From: Glandiceps talaboti
Lineage: Eukaryota > Hemichordata > Enteropneusta > Spengelidae
Direction: 5' to 3'
Assembly: GCF_964340395.1 (NCBI RefSeq)
Contig: NC_135550.1
Location: forward strand, 19,943,176 to 20,007,175
Length of the DNA stretch: 64,000 nucleotides
The notes under the pieces are model-generated. The model worked only from the letters and a program-made list of their open reading frames with translations, did no database searches and was not told where the DNA came from. Shown here in pieces: positions 20,673-31,486 of the stretch. Every line of letters begins with the position of its first letter. The first letter of the stretch is position 1. Both the position numbers and the translations under genes were made by a program.

Positions 20673-21995
20673 TTAATCGGAGTCTGAATCCGAACTGAGG
20701 CTTTCTAAGAATTTTTCCAGTTTTTGTATATTTTTCTCTGATCGATTTTCATTGAAATCAGTATCGTCGTCGTCGTCTTCGTCGTCTTCTATAATTCTGT
20801 CAACCAGAAAGTCTGTGATTGACGTCTCTGATCGTACAGGGTAGCAGTCTTTAGCTTCCTCGATAACGGATAATAAATTGACCGTGTTCAAATCTAACGG
20901 TCCAGCAAAAGACATTCTTTTGTTACTCCCCGCTCTTTGACTACTACAGTTACTACTAAACAGACTTTCCTTATCAGCGTTGAGCAACGACATTGGTCCG
21001 TCAACAAGAGATGACCGTCTACCCCCCAACCAAGCTCCTTTCCCAATCGTTGGCATTGTCTTGTCGGGAATAAGGCTGGACCTTCGGCCCCAGACTGCGG
21101 GACCTTTCTTGAAGTAAGCCGCTTTTTGTGACGCTTTAACGTCGGACAATGTCAGTCTTCGCTCTCCGTGAGATTTTCGATAACTTTCAAGTAGTCGCTC
21201 GTAAGAAGATTCACTCAATACCGAATCTTCTGATGACGACTTGAGCGATTCCTTAGACGGGCTTGTGGCGTTTAAGTTCATGAATTTTTGTAAATGATCA
21301 GCCAAGTCGGTTGCTGATGATGGAGGAGTTTCTTCAATAAATCGATGCTTCTCTGGAAATAGATCGACGAATTCTTGAAATTCGTCATCAGGACCGGATA
21401 GCGCAATAACTCCATGAGAGTAATCGGCTACTACGATCGAATGACGTTTTGTGTGATATTCCTTGAGTTTCACTTCCTTTTCTTCAGGTTGGCTATATTT
21501 GTGCATCAGTAGGGGAAAGTGATCCCCGTATCCAAAAAGACCGTGATCGACAGTACTAAATGGTTTCAAACACCAGTCCTCCATATCGTTCTCAATAACT
21601 CCTGGTCTCTTGTCAAATGTAGTCAGTGGTCGACGAACTAAAGTATTAATTCCATCTAATGAGATAGCAGGCAATGACTTCCTCATATTCTGACTGGCAT
21701 CTCCACTAGGTGCTCCCGGATCTCGCCCCGATTTTGTCGCTTTCGGCCTTGGTTCATACCACTCATCTCGACGCTTGATATCTCTTAATCGTTTAGTATT
21801 TTCTAGAAATTTTCGCATATTAACCCTTTCTTGAAAGTGTTTCGAATCGAAATATCCAATATCTGGTTTATTCTGGCCAGCTTGATGAACTTTTTCACAT
21901 TCTCCGAATAGACATTGTATTCTTGGCAAGCGTGTCTTGCATGGCGTAGTCTTCGGTCGCTGTAGAAATGTCACCCGGGGGTTGCAGGTTGTCAT
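20673..21995 (-). CDS. Unrecognised 440-residue protein, intronless coding region
   Basis: A single open frame of 440 codons on the minus strand; the ATG at 21995 is the first in frame after an upstream TGA. I do not recognise the family. Visible: RVTF at residues 7-10, a fit to the RVxF docking motif for protein phosphatase 1; a basic, probably helical stretch at 52-76 (FQERVNMRKFLENTKRLRDI); a hydrophobic patch with WCLKPF and YGDHFPLLMHKY (141-167); Ser-rich disorder (222-268); two related segments with KKGPAVWGRRSSL (296-308) and GKGAWLGGRRSSL (318-330), then KRMSF (359-363), all basophilic-kinase-like sites; an acidic run (402-411) and a C-terminal SSDSDSD. No signal peptide or membrane segment. 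Base composition is GC-richer than the flanks, as expected for real coding sequence. Role unknown; scaffold or PP1 regulator is inference only. Confidence 0.85.
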   Translation of the reverse strand: MTTCNPRVTFLQRPKTTPCKTRLPRIQCLFGECEKVHQAGQNKPDIGYFDSKHFQERVNMRKFLENTKRLRDIKRRDEWYEPRPKATKSGRDPGAPSGDASQNMRKSLPAISLDGINTLVRRPLTTFDKRPGVIENDMEDWCLKPFSTVDHGLFGYGDHFPLLMHKYSQPEEKEVKLKEYHTKRHSIVVADYSHGVIALSGPDDEFQEFVDLFPEKHRFIEETPPSSATDLADHLQKFMNLNATSPSKESLKSSSEDSVLSESSYERLLESYRKSHGERRLTLSDVKASQKAAYFKKGPAVWGRRSSLIPDKTMPTIGKGAWLGGRRSSLVDGPMSLLNADKESLFSSNCSSQRAGSNKRMSFAGPLDLNTVNLLSVIEEAKDCYPVRSETSITDFLVDRIIEDDEDDDDDTDFNENRSEKNIQKLEKFLESLSSDSDSD

Positions 21996-22110
21996 GTCGT
22001 AACATTCACTTAGGTCGCGTTTGCCCGAAGCAACAAGCTCTGTCGTTATTCAATGTGGATATTTCAGGGCCCAGTCATTGTACACGAATCTTCTCCGCTT
22101 TTAGCCATAT
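21996..22110 (-). other. 5' leader exon adjoining the 440-residue CDS
   Basis: The minus strand has a good acceptor (TTTTCTCTACAG) ending at 22111, so the coding exon probably starts at 22110 with 115 nt of leader. The leader contains a short upstream ORF (22064-22108, MAKSGEDSCTMTGP then stop), which could reduce translation of the main frame. Confidence 0.5.
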
Positions 22111-23169
22111 CTGTAGAGAAAACGACATGTTTCTATATTAATTCCGTTACCAGGTAAGGTGTCACTTGGCGCAGTGAATGACGACCACAGCGAACAGAAC
22201 TGAAGAGCAGAACGTTGACAATGTCATAGCTATACATTACATAGCCGACAAACAAATATCTGTGTACATGTTAGTAAAGTTAGCAGCCAACATAAACTGC
22301 CTTTTGGCTAAAGAAAAGTAAAGAACAACATTGAATAGTCAATTGTACGAAGATTCACCGATTGAAAGAATAGTATTGTGTTATTCAAACCCCGGCATAT
22401 TTTGATGAAAGGTACAAGCCCTCGCTATTAGGCCTTTACCGTTGTCATTGGCAATCTATTTCATGCAAACTGATCAAAATAATTACATTGTTTAAATAAT
22501 TGTTTGATACGTCGGTCTAATTAACTCGAAGTATTTCCTATTTACCCGATACTGCAGGTGATGACAGAATTCCAATAAAAAATGTTGATCTGAACACATT
22601 ACTTCACATTAGCCTCACACATAGACTACAATTGGTACACTTGGTGGTCGATAGAACGTTCCGCTTTGGAACATAAACTAGTTCGACAACTAGAACACGC
22701 GGGATTATACGAGAATACTATCATTTAAAATTCCATTACAGCCTTTGAACGCGTAATTCATTCGTGTAACGTCGGGAGAATTCAATTAATATGTATGTAA
22801 TTTAGCTGTAGGACTTCATGTCCATGGAGACCATCATTTTTCAATTAATTTAATATGTTGATTGCTTTTCATACAACGTAATATTAGCACGGCTTTGAAA
22901 AAAATCCTATGATTTGACAGTATATTAACCACCTTGCTATTTGAGCACTGAGACATACGTGGATATAGCACACTGAATTTTAAAACAAACAGCTAATAAA
23001 ATATGAGAAAATGGACCATTGGAACCAAAATATAAAATACTGTTCAGCTTGGTCTTTATATTTATCTCATTAATGTAATTATTGTATGCATTGTCGATGA
23101 AAGAAATATTTACTTCCGTGAAATGAGTTTACATCCTCTCCTGTTACTGTAACAAAGCTATATACTTAC
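22111..23169 (-). other. Probable intron in the 5' leader of the 440-residue gene
   Basis: Bounded by a minus-strand donor ACACG|GTAAGT (exon ending at 23170) and the acceptor at 22111. The 1.06 kb between is AT-rich and shows no element I can name. Confidence 0.5.
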
Positions 23170-23260
23170 CGTGTCGTGCGTTCTTGTTTCCATGGAAATG
23201 TCGTTATCGTAAAGCTGAACGAGTTACGCCAAAATATTACAATATTTCTGAAACCGTGAC
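23170..23260 (-). promoter_or_regulatory. Probable first (leader) exon and core promoter of the 440-residue gene
   Basis: CpG-richer DNA than its surroundings, with a consensus donor at its lower end. An ATG inside (METRTHDT) runs into the leader exon and stops out of frame with the main ORF. The transcription start is not visible; the upper boundary is a guess. Confidence 0.4.
23186..23199 (-). promoter_or_regulatory. RFX X-box match
   Basis: On the minus strand ATTTCCATGGAAAC fits the X-box consensus RYYNYY-N(1-3)-RRNRAC at every position. X-boxes near the start of transcription mark many ciliary genes. Here it lies in the putative leader exon of the 440-residue gene. Confidence 0.5.
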
Positions 23261-23442
23261 AGTTTTCGATCCCGAAACCAGATAAACGTCAACACACTTG
23301 TTCAAGGTTGACACACACACATGACGACGCAAAATTCTCGATGGCTAGCAACCTAACGCCGTGTTATGACAAATAGTGCTTATTATTCCGTGCATGTGCG
23401 CTTGGTTTTGTCGATCGTATAAAACGGGGATTTAATAGTTAG

Positions 23443-23450
23443 TGACGTCA
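23443..23450. promoter_or_regulatory. CRE palindrome TGACGTCA
   Basis: A perfect CREB/ATF site in a CpG-rich stretch about 250 bp upstream of the leader exon, next to GCGCGTCA. A TATAAAA (plus strand) lies 19 bp before it at 23418-23424, which could serve a plus-strand transcript; none was identified. Confidence 0.45.
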
Positions 23451-23889
23451 GAGCGCGTCACACCGGGCTTCGAAATCAAAGGTCTCACGTATACGGAAGA
23501 TTATCTCTCCTAATATATTGTTAGTAAATCCGTTAGTTTTGTACTATCACGACTACTGAAAACAGACTAATTTCCTTTAGAGATGATATGAATAGAAATT
23601 AAACCGTGTGGGCGCGCGAATTCTAAATGATTATTACAACTCTTTCGAGAGAAAGTAATAGGTCGAAATATTGCTGTCGAAAATTTTGGCTCTTTAAAAA
23701 AAAGGCTTGGCATGTAGTGCCACCGTACAAAAGTGCATGTATGCTACATGTAAATAGACTTTCAACTGTACTGTTCATTTATTTAAGATGGGCATTCTTT
23801 TCAAAGGTAAAAGACTGGAAAGTTCAGAGAGGCTTAAAACGAGACACGTGCGTTGAACACAACAATATCTAACGGTAAATACAATGTGA

Positions 23890-23972
23890 TGGTGGTAGGT
23901 AACGGGGGCATTCATGTCGAACCTTAACTATAAAGGTGAGAGTGGTAGGTAACGGGGGCAATCATGCCGAAC
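23890..23972 (+). repeat. Direct duplication, ~51 bp period
   Basis: GGTAGGTAACGGGGGCA occurs twice (about 23894 and 23945), each followed by TTCATGTCGAAC or ATCATGCCGAAC. Two imperfect copies only. Confidence 0.8.
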
Positions 23973-25887
23973 AAAGAGACCCTTCGATCTATCTGTCTAG
24001 GCCTATCGCAATGCACAATGAAACTAGACTGAAGAATCAACGCAACGTCGTATTTATGTTATTTGATGACTAGGCTGGATTTGGTACACAAGGTAAGACC
24101 TTCGTTACCATACCTGCCAATCAAATTGAAAAGAGGCGACGTATCACTTACCTGCTAATGCAGCCAGTCAAGTGTTTACACTGAATTTGACTGGTCTAAT
24201 AATGACATGAATTCTTCGATACCATTAGATCTAAACAGGAGTATTGAGTTCGATGGGTCAAACAAAATATTCTAGGCGTTTACATGTAAAAAAATGTATG
24301 CAGTTTTAAAGTCTATGTACTGATCAGTTGTATAGTTATCGGAGTCAACAAAAGACTGAAGGCATTCCTTTATTTCAACTTTAAGTGTCTGAATAAATAG
24401 CCATGATATTCCAGGTAATGATACGATAAATATTTGTTGAGTTTATTACCACAAACACGTTTGCTTTTAACGCCATAACTGAGGCAAACGGTTTATTATA
24501 ACGAGAAGTTAACTTGGAAAGCCCGGATTACAGGTATGGACGGACGACCAAATCTGTGCTTTGGCCATATTGTTGGAGCGAACTAATAAAAAACAAAACT
24601 ATACCAGTGCCATCAATTTTGTACATTTTCTGTATAAACAGTAACGTTAGATGAATTATTAATAAATTACCCATTGAATAGGATATTACAGCATTAAAAT
24701 AGGGGAAAGAATTGTCAATATATGTTTTGTATTTACAAAGTACGAATTTCGTTATTTACGCTATCTTTTACCGATGACATAAAAATTAGGAATTAAATTT
24801 GAGTGTCTTTCAACATTTCCGCTTCTATTATGTGCGGTAACTTTGAGTTTTTTTTCAACATGTCCGCTCCTTTTACAATTTTATGACTTTTTAGTGTATT
24901 GGGTACATTGTCCTCTTTATTTATTATTTTGTGTAATCGTAAGAAATTGACGCCAAGGTGGACATGAAATTGTTTTTGGTAATACCATTTGTATAATACA
25001 TGTAACGCTGCATGTAACGCGTAGTAGTTAAAATCACGCCCCCGGTGTTTGCAATAAATTATCTTTTGTTTTTTGCTAGATTTCATCTTCCACTTACTCC
25101 CCGTATTTCCATCATTTGCAGCAATACCACACACAAAGAAGATGCTCAGGGATGAATCTTCAAAATACATGATAAATTTTACAAGCTGACTGAGGGATAA
25201 ATTGAATTGTTTCTCAACAATTACATGTACTTCTTTACTGCATTATTTTATACCTTGACAGGGATCTCAACTGGGTGACATTATGCAGTGAATATTAAAC
25301 ATATTTGCATATTTATTACAATCAAAGTGACACCCAGAATAAATATACAATCTCTTGAGAATTACAGTCTTGACTGATTTACAGAAATTGTTTAAATGTC
25401 ACGAAATACGTCTTATTTATATAATGGATAACTGATAAGAATCAGCTATAATTGCATCTAAGTTCTCTTTGGTCCTTTTGAGATAAACGATCGCCATGGT
25501 GATGTCACACAATATGAATATATCAACGTATTCATCATCTGCTTGACAGGCATTTATAGTCTTTTGCGCATGCGGCGTACGTTCAAGAATGTTTTCATGA
25601 AGGTAAAATCATGATCACCATTTCTTCCTGTCAAGTGGGAAATCACAGTCATTGTATTAAAATCTCAATATTGATCTAATACTCTTTATTGCTGGAGATG
25701 ACCTGTGTGCGTGTGATAGAAATATTTATATGTAATAGAAAATGAAAATTTTTGATCATTTGGACCTTATACCCCCATAGTCTTCGTCTTGAGCACTAAA
25801 ATTGTATTTTGCTTGATATTGACAGTTATGTTTATGGCAATGATCACCCCATCCCTCCCAAGACACCTGGTGGTTGCACGACAATGA

Positions 25888-25989
25888 GGGGGGGCGGGGG
25901 GGGGTATTTATTGCCGTAAAGAAACCAATCGGATTGTTGCCACAAACAACATGGTGGGCAATGGTTGGTTGGTTGGTTGGTTGGTTGGG
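25888..25989. repeat. G-run and (TTGG)n repeat
   Basis: A run of G broken by one C (25888-25904), followed at 25963-25989 by TTGG tetranucleotides. The G-run could form a quadruplex on the plus strand. Confidence 0.85.
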
Positions 25990-26597
25990 TTTGGGGATGG
26001 GATGGGTGTACGTTACCGAAAAGAAACCTCTACCGTTTCTTAGTGACAATTTGTGATGATGGTTTTATCATTTATTTTTTGACATAATTCTTCATTTGTT
26101 ATCTCAATATGCAAAAGCATTGAGACGTTTTCTTATAAATGCACTCTCAACTACCTAGCAAACATAACGAACTGTCTTTATCTAAACATCACGATACATT
26201 TCATAAAAAAATTGCAAAAAACGCTAGAGTGTACTTTTAGACTTTAAATCCCCCAAATGTATTCTTGAAAATCCAAGAGTTTAACCCCTCTTTATTTGAT
26301 TACTTATTACAAGTTACTGTATGGATTGATGTAGCCCAGCGATTTGTCTATCTGGTTTTACAATAAAATTATTTTTTGTGATCTGAGATTAAAGTAGTGT
26401 TATTGTAGGGTATTTAGGTCCCATACATTATTTACAGCTTAAAGTGAAAGTGAGTATTTATCCAAAATCTACAACAGTTCTTCTTCCACAACACACGTTT
26501 TTGTCCTTTTATAATAATAGCCACTATATTCGAAATTCAGAACTATCTTTGAAGGCTCAAAACCACACAACAGATCAAAGAAATTAATAAGTATATG

Positions 26598-26702
26598 ATG
26601 AATGAATGAATGAATGAATAAATAAATAAATGAATGAATGAATGAATGAATAAATGAATGAATGAATGAATGAATGAATGAATGAATGAATGAATAAATG
26701 AA

Positions 26703-26753
<51 letters not shown>

Positions 26754-26760
26754 AAATGAA
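26598..26760. repeat. (TGAA)n/(TAAA)n microsatellite
   Basis: About 160 bp of alternating TGAA and TAAA tetranucleotides, ending in pure TAAA. The serine/phenylalanine/isoleucine-rich open frame across it is an artefact. Confidence 0.95.
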
Positions 26761-28048
26761 AGGTCACATGCATTGGCTGATCCTAACTATCTTACTCAAA
26801 ATCCTTAGCAATACATTATTAAACCAGTTAATATATGCCCTTCTGGACAGCTATTCTAGTTTGCTATTCATGTCGTGGTTGCTACGTCGGCATCATAAAT
26901 ATTTACGACTTTCGTCCGATTTCGGTGCATAAATGATTTGTACAAATGTTACCGCTACGTATTTATGTACATATGACAGCTATTTAACCTGTGGCACATT
27001 GACACCGCTACAAATCTATCATGTTTAGGCTTCGAGGTTCAATCTTGGCATGATGTATTATCCAATTCAATTTCAAATTGTCACTGATCTAGAGGCAAGT
27101 CTTGACGATTGCACTAGAAAAGTGATGCGAATGAATTAGGACGATGTTCGAATAACCTTACAATATTTATATTCAGATGTCAGGAAATATGTGCAACTCA
27201 GATAGCATGAAAACCTACAGGGATGAAGCATGACTGACGATCGAGCTAAGGGAACCTTCATTATGTATATTGATGAGAGGAGGCGGGGAAATAGAGGGTG
27301 TGTTACTTTCTACGTTACAAATCGGTTCGCGGGAGGGTCATATTTTCCCCGGTCCTCCCCTTGTTCTCTAAGCATTACCTCTTTGTCATTTAAAAAAAAA
27401 CCCGAAACAATACTGTGATATAGGAACATTGTTCAAGTTAAAAACAATAGGAGAGTAAACTTCACTATACCATGCACGAGCCAAGTTGAACAAAAAATAT
27501 GGAATATATACTCCGGTCGTTCGTCACGACAACGCGTGTCTACGTCACTAGTTCTACTGTGTTCGAAATGTGAGTCAAAATTGCCATTACTTACCCCGAT
27601 TTTCCTTATATATTACTGGCGCTGGTATAATTAGGTTATTCTCCAGAATTTTCTTCATTAAGCAGGAAACATTCTCGTGATCAAAGGGTTGTCATTACAA
27701 GACTTCATACTCGGCTGAAAGACTTTGTACATAATTTTAACACTTTCTTTGTTGGCGAACATTTTGTCCAACAAAATACACATTCTATATTTACAGATTT
27801 TCAGAGTTAACAAGCTCCACAATCATATTCCCTCGAGCAAGTCATTCAGTATGAAGATGAAAAATGATCCATGAAGCCACGGGTTGGGAAGATTTATCTT
27901 CTATATTAGTCCACGGGGCCAAGCATGAAATGTCAATTCAACTGGTCCGCATCATTAATTTATGGTTTTGTTCAGAATCATTCTAAAAGATCGTCTTCTT
28001 GTCGCTCGAGTCTAGCTTTTATGCAAGAGGGAAAAATACACGACGGAC

Positions 28049-28169
<121 letters not shown>

Positions 28170-28188
28170 GTCACATTTACGATAAATA

Positions 28189-28371
28189 CACTTTTTGTCA
28201 TATAACCTTAGCATTTGGGTGTTTGAGACACACACAATTCTTGTTTGAGACACACACAATCCTTGTTTGAGACACACTGAATCCTGGTCATAAGACCTTA
28301 GCATTTGACGTTTTATGCTACAATTTACTCTAACACAGAACACATCAAAAGATGCGTTAGTCGGAGGTGAC
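28189..28371 (+). repeat. Left terminal inverted repeat
   Basis: Pairs with 29486-29668. Contains AAGACCTTAGCATTTG and CAATTTACTCTAA, motifs that recur in the internal palindrome of the element. Confidence 0.85.
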
Positions 28372-28506
28372 TTCTTCAAAGCATCCTGCTTTACACACTG
28401 TTACAATTTCGTGTGGTGTCTAAGACACACTAACTTCTGGTCTGTCGAACAGAGTAAATTGTTGACATTAACTCCGCTTTCAACGTTGAAGAGAGCGCTC
28501 GAGCAG

Positions 28507-28785
28507 TCAGTAGACGTCTACTACGCGGTGTCCAGTGTTTTCGGTGACCATCCCGCTTTCCACTGATGTTTCTCGTGTCTCCTTTTTCACCCCTCTCTCG
28601 CTGTGTCTTTTCGTAGAGTACGTACGTCCAGTGTCTACATCAAATTTTAAAAAGTGGTGTATGATACGCTCAAACTTAAATAATTCTTCATCCAAATTAG
28701 ATGGTACTCGACTCGTGATAGCCGTCCTGCTTGCATACGGAGTAAGTCGTCCTTTGAGCGAAACGCGTACACCGTCTGCGAGCAT
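28507..28785 (-). pseudogene. Possible pogo/Tigger-type transposase fragment
   Basis: A minus-strand open frame inside the element encodes a segment with SRVPSNLDEELFKFERIIHH. It resembles the stretch that in pogo/Tigger transposases follows the HTH domain (pattern RT.I.QKLP.D.EEKL..FQR.II). The frame is about 92 codons, stops early and lacks a recognisable DDE domain, so if real it is a dead fragment. The similarity is from memory and modest. Confidence 0.3.
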
Positions 28786-28941
28786 GACTACCGTGAAAGT
28801 GACTCTTCAGAATCGCAATATCACAATTTTCTTGGTCGCGGTCCAATGGATGTTTCGCATCTCTTCGGCCATCTAGGTCCATGGAATCGTAAAAAGGGGA
28901 TACTTTATCAGATCACCCTCCGAGAATATGGGTACGATGCC

Positions 28942-28944
<3 letters not shown>

Positions 28945-29003
<59 letters not shown>
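28945..29003. repeat. (TC)n microsatellite
   Basis: About 59 bp of TC dinucleotide in the interior of the DNA transposon; a run of eleven G's follows near 29053. Confidence 0.95.
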
Positions 29004-29008
<5 letters not shown>

Positions 29009-29270
29009 GTTTTTGAAGTGATTTTCTCCCAGATTCACTATATTAAAAAAATGGGGGGGGGGGGTTCTTTTTCATTGAAATATTAACTGGAAAAGGGGTA
29101 CATATGAAATTTCGCTAACAAGCCGGGGTACCCACCAATCCATGATCGAACGACTGCCACTGCCGGGGCGTCGCGACGCGTCGGAGAGTCAGCGGGTGTT
29201 GGTCACCGAAAACACCCGTCCTGTAGACTACCCGAACTGTCAATCCGTGTTGACGGCCCTTTGATATGTG

Positions 29271-29409
29271 CTGTTTTAGAGTAAATTGTTGCAGAAAATG
29301 CCCAAATGCTAAACTCTTATGACCAGGATTCAGTGTGTTTCGAACACCTCAATTCTGGTCATAAGACCTTAGCATTTGGCTGTTTTCTGCAACAATTTAC
29401 TCTAAAACA
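29271..29409. repeat. Internal imperfect palindrome of the transposon
   Basis: Arms 29271-29327 and 29354-29409 are near-perfect reverse complements (TTTTAGAGTAAATTGTTGCA against its complement) around a ~26 bp centre. They reuse the same sequence found within the terminal repeats, so transposon ends have been nested into the element. Confidence 0.85.
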
Positions 29410-29485
29410 GAAGACATCAAGGGTTCTGTCAATGAGAGTTGATGCAGACACAAGTTGGTGTGGTTTCGACTGGAGTGTTTGTTTT

Positions 29486-29668
29486 GTCGCCTGGAACTGA
29501 CGCATCTTTTGATGTGTCCTGTTTTAGAGTAAATTGTTGCACAAAACGGCAAATGCTAAGGTCTTTTGACCAGGATTGTGTGTGTTTCGAACAAGGATTG
29601 TGTGTGTTTCGAACAAGAATTGTGTGTGTCTCAAACACCCAAATGCTAAGGTTATATGACAAAAAGTG
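29486..29668 (-). repeat. Right terminal inverted repeat
   Basis: Reverse complement of 28189-28371. Here the internal short units read as GTTTCGAACAAG and GTCTCAAACA, so the arms have diverged slightly. Confidence 0.85.
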
Positions 29669-29670
29669 TA

Positions 29671-31414
29671 TATGATGTAAAATGATAGGATAGCCCATAT
29701 TACTATATCATAACTAGGTTAGACAATATTCTATTTAGTTTTAAGTCGAAAGTGAGGGGCAAAATACCACATACTAGTAAATTTATAGATCGATATACAA
29801 TATGTATGTAAGAATTTCATAGAAGGGTTTGATTGAAACTATCGTAAACGACACCCTCTTACGGCACCGTCCAAGTCGCACCATCAAAAGGCGTTGTGTC
29901 GCAAAAGAAAAATAAGGCCTACGGTATTTTACAGAATATTAGCTTAAACCGTGGAGTCTCTATGCTTAATGTAAACACTGGCTTACATAAATTGTCTTAT
30001 TTTTTCTTCTTTTCTTCTTCTTTTTTTCTTTTTATCTCGGGCTGTCTTTATTGCCATAGCCATTATCATAACATTCATTCTGTAGTTGAATGTTAATAGA
30101 GTGAATTTGCAAAAGAGATATGTTGACATACGCAGCTTTGTGAACTAGTATTCAATGGTTTCAATGGTGGAATACTGGAGCCTGATTTGTTGTCCAAGGT
30201 GCAGGGTGGCCGACTTTCCCACGGTCACCATATGTTATTTACATGTATGGTCCCAGCTAGATTAGAAGAAGTCCGACCGGTCCCGCACATTGAAACTGAG
30301 GGTTAACTTACAAACATCATTGTCTTGTGAGGAGCCACCATTATTTTACAGCCAGGGAAATAAAGGATAGGGTTAACACCATCCTGGCCATGCTCATTAA
30401 ACTTTACTACCGCCCCTTCCCCGCCTATCATTACTTACACATGTAACCATGGTAACTAGGGGCTACAATACACTGCCAACAACACACATTATTCCCTTAG
30501 TTCAATGTCACTAACTTCAGACCCCCTTTCATAAAGTTCAATATATATCGGAGTGAGGCCTAGTATGTGAACAAAATGCAAACTACATCAGGTGATACGT
30601 TGTTTACCAAGCTTTCAAAAGTACTTCACTCAAGCAGCTGTGCACAGGGGTGGGGTGCAAGAAGAGGTATCCCCTCCTGTGATAGGAGATTCTGCAAAAT
30701 TGCATTCCGTTTTGAAGCAGAAATGGCAAATTTAGTCAAAATATTTTGTGATGTTTACACTTACTGTGGTAGCTATATGTATTTTCCCGTTCTTTCTGTG
30801 GGAATGTTATTATCATGGAAAATAGTATGAAGGCAGACTCCAAGCAAGAAGCATAGGTTGATTTAGTCCTGCTTGTACATATATTTATAATGTTGAAAGT
30901 CTTCAGGGGCTCGATTCTGACATCACATGTATCTCTTCTTAATTCGTCTGCAAAGAAACATGACTGTAGTCTAGAATATTGATGTTAAAATTGTGTAAAC
31001 TCATATTGATGTAAGTGTACTCTGCAAACAACTGTTCTCTTTTTAAAAAATCGATTGGCGTACTCTTAGTCTTACATACATATCAGCTATCGATGGTGAA
31101 CAGAATGAAAATCCATAAAAATGCATGTAAAAAGCCATTAGCATTTCCCAGTCCGTGCAACACTTACAAAGTTCTTCAAGTGAAACCTTTTAACCGAAAT
31201 GTAAGGCAAGTCTCCATTGGTCAAATCTTACCAGGCCCGTCCAATTGACACGTTGATTACATTAGTATGCCGATATCACTCCGCTACGGTGTTGTTCGGC
31301 ACTTGATCATTCATTCACACTGCCCACTATAGCACTGTGTGCACCACTGAGTTCTATTACAAAATTGTTGGTGGAAAAGATCGTCTGCTCATCGGAACGC
31401 TTGATTTTGTCACC
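29671..31414. other. Gene-free stretch upstream of the 31.4 kb exon candidate
   Basis: AT-rich; includes a pyrimidine-rich run near 29998-30036. From about 31210 it becomes more balanced in base content and contains CCATTGGTC (CCAAT-type) and a GGCCCGTCC block, which could be promoter DNA for the candidate exon. Nothing else recognised. Confidence 0.4.
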
Positions 31415-31486
31415 ATGACAAAATTGTACGTGTTTATGCTGCTATATGTAGTGTTAGCTACTAGTGATATTGCCAAAAGCAAGAAG
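31415..31486 (+). CDS. Candidate signal-peptide first exon, possibly alternative QPCT exon 1
   Basis: ATG in a strong context (GTCACCATGA) opens 24 codons beginning MTKLYVFMLLYVVLATSDIA and ending in a lysine pair, followed by donor AAG|GTAAAT at phase 0. The peptide has a short basic start, a 13-residue hydrophobic core and a plausible cleavage region: a secretory signal. The QPCT exon 2 acceptor 29.7 kb downstream is also phase 0, and the anchored first exon at 58106 likewise ends with two lysines before its donor. It could therefore supply a secreted glutaminyl cyclase isoform. It may instead start another gene whose later exons I did not find, or be chance. Confidence 0.4.

Larger units (their letters stand above)
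28189..29668. mobile_element. TA-flanked DNA transposon with ~183 bp nested inverted repeats
   Basis: The left end (28189-28371, starting CACTTTTTGTCATATAACC) is matched by the reverse complement of the right end (29486-29668), with roughly 90% identity by eye. Both ends abut TA (28187-28188 and 29669-29670), the target duplication of Tc1/mariner-type elements. Each arm carries three short tandem units around TTTGAGACACACACAAT. Inside are further inverted copies: arms at 29271-29327 and 29354-29409, and a GTGTTTTCGGTGACC pair near 28533 and 29200. The interior also has a (TC)n tract, a G-run and a minus-strand coding-like segment. Known: long-TIR or foldback elements show such architecture. 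Inference: a degenerate pogo/Tigger-related element. Confidence 0.8.

Noticed and set aside
24793-25170. 125-codon minus-strand open frame
   Set aside because: No family resemblance and no neighbouring exons or promoter signals; long for AT-rich DNA but not enough to support a gene. It would be worth revisiting if transcripts appear.
29306-29698. Overlapping small open frames in the right part of the transposon
   Set aside because: They are translations of the inverted repeats, present on both strands, with no domain.
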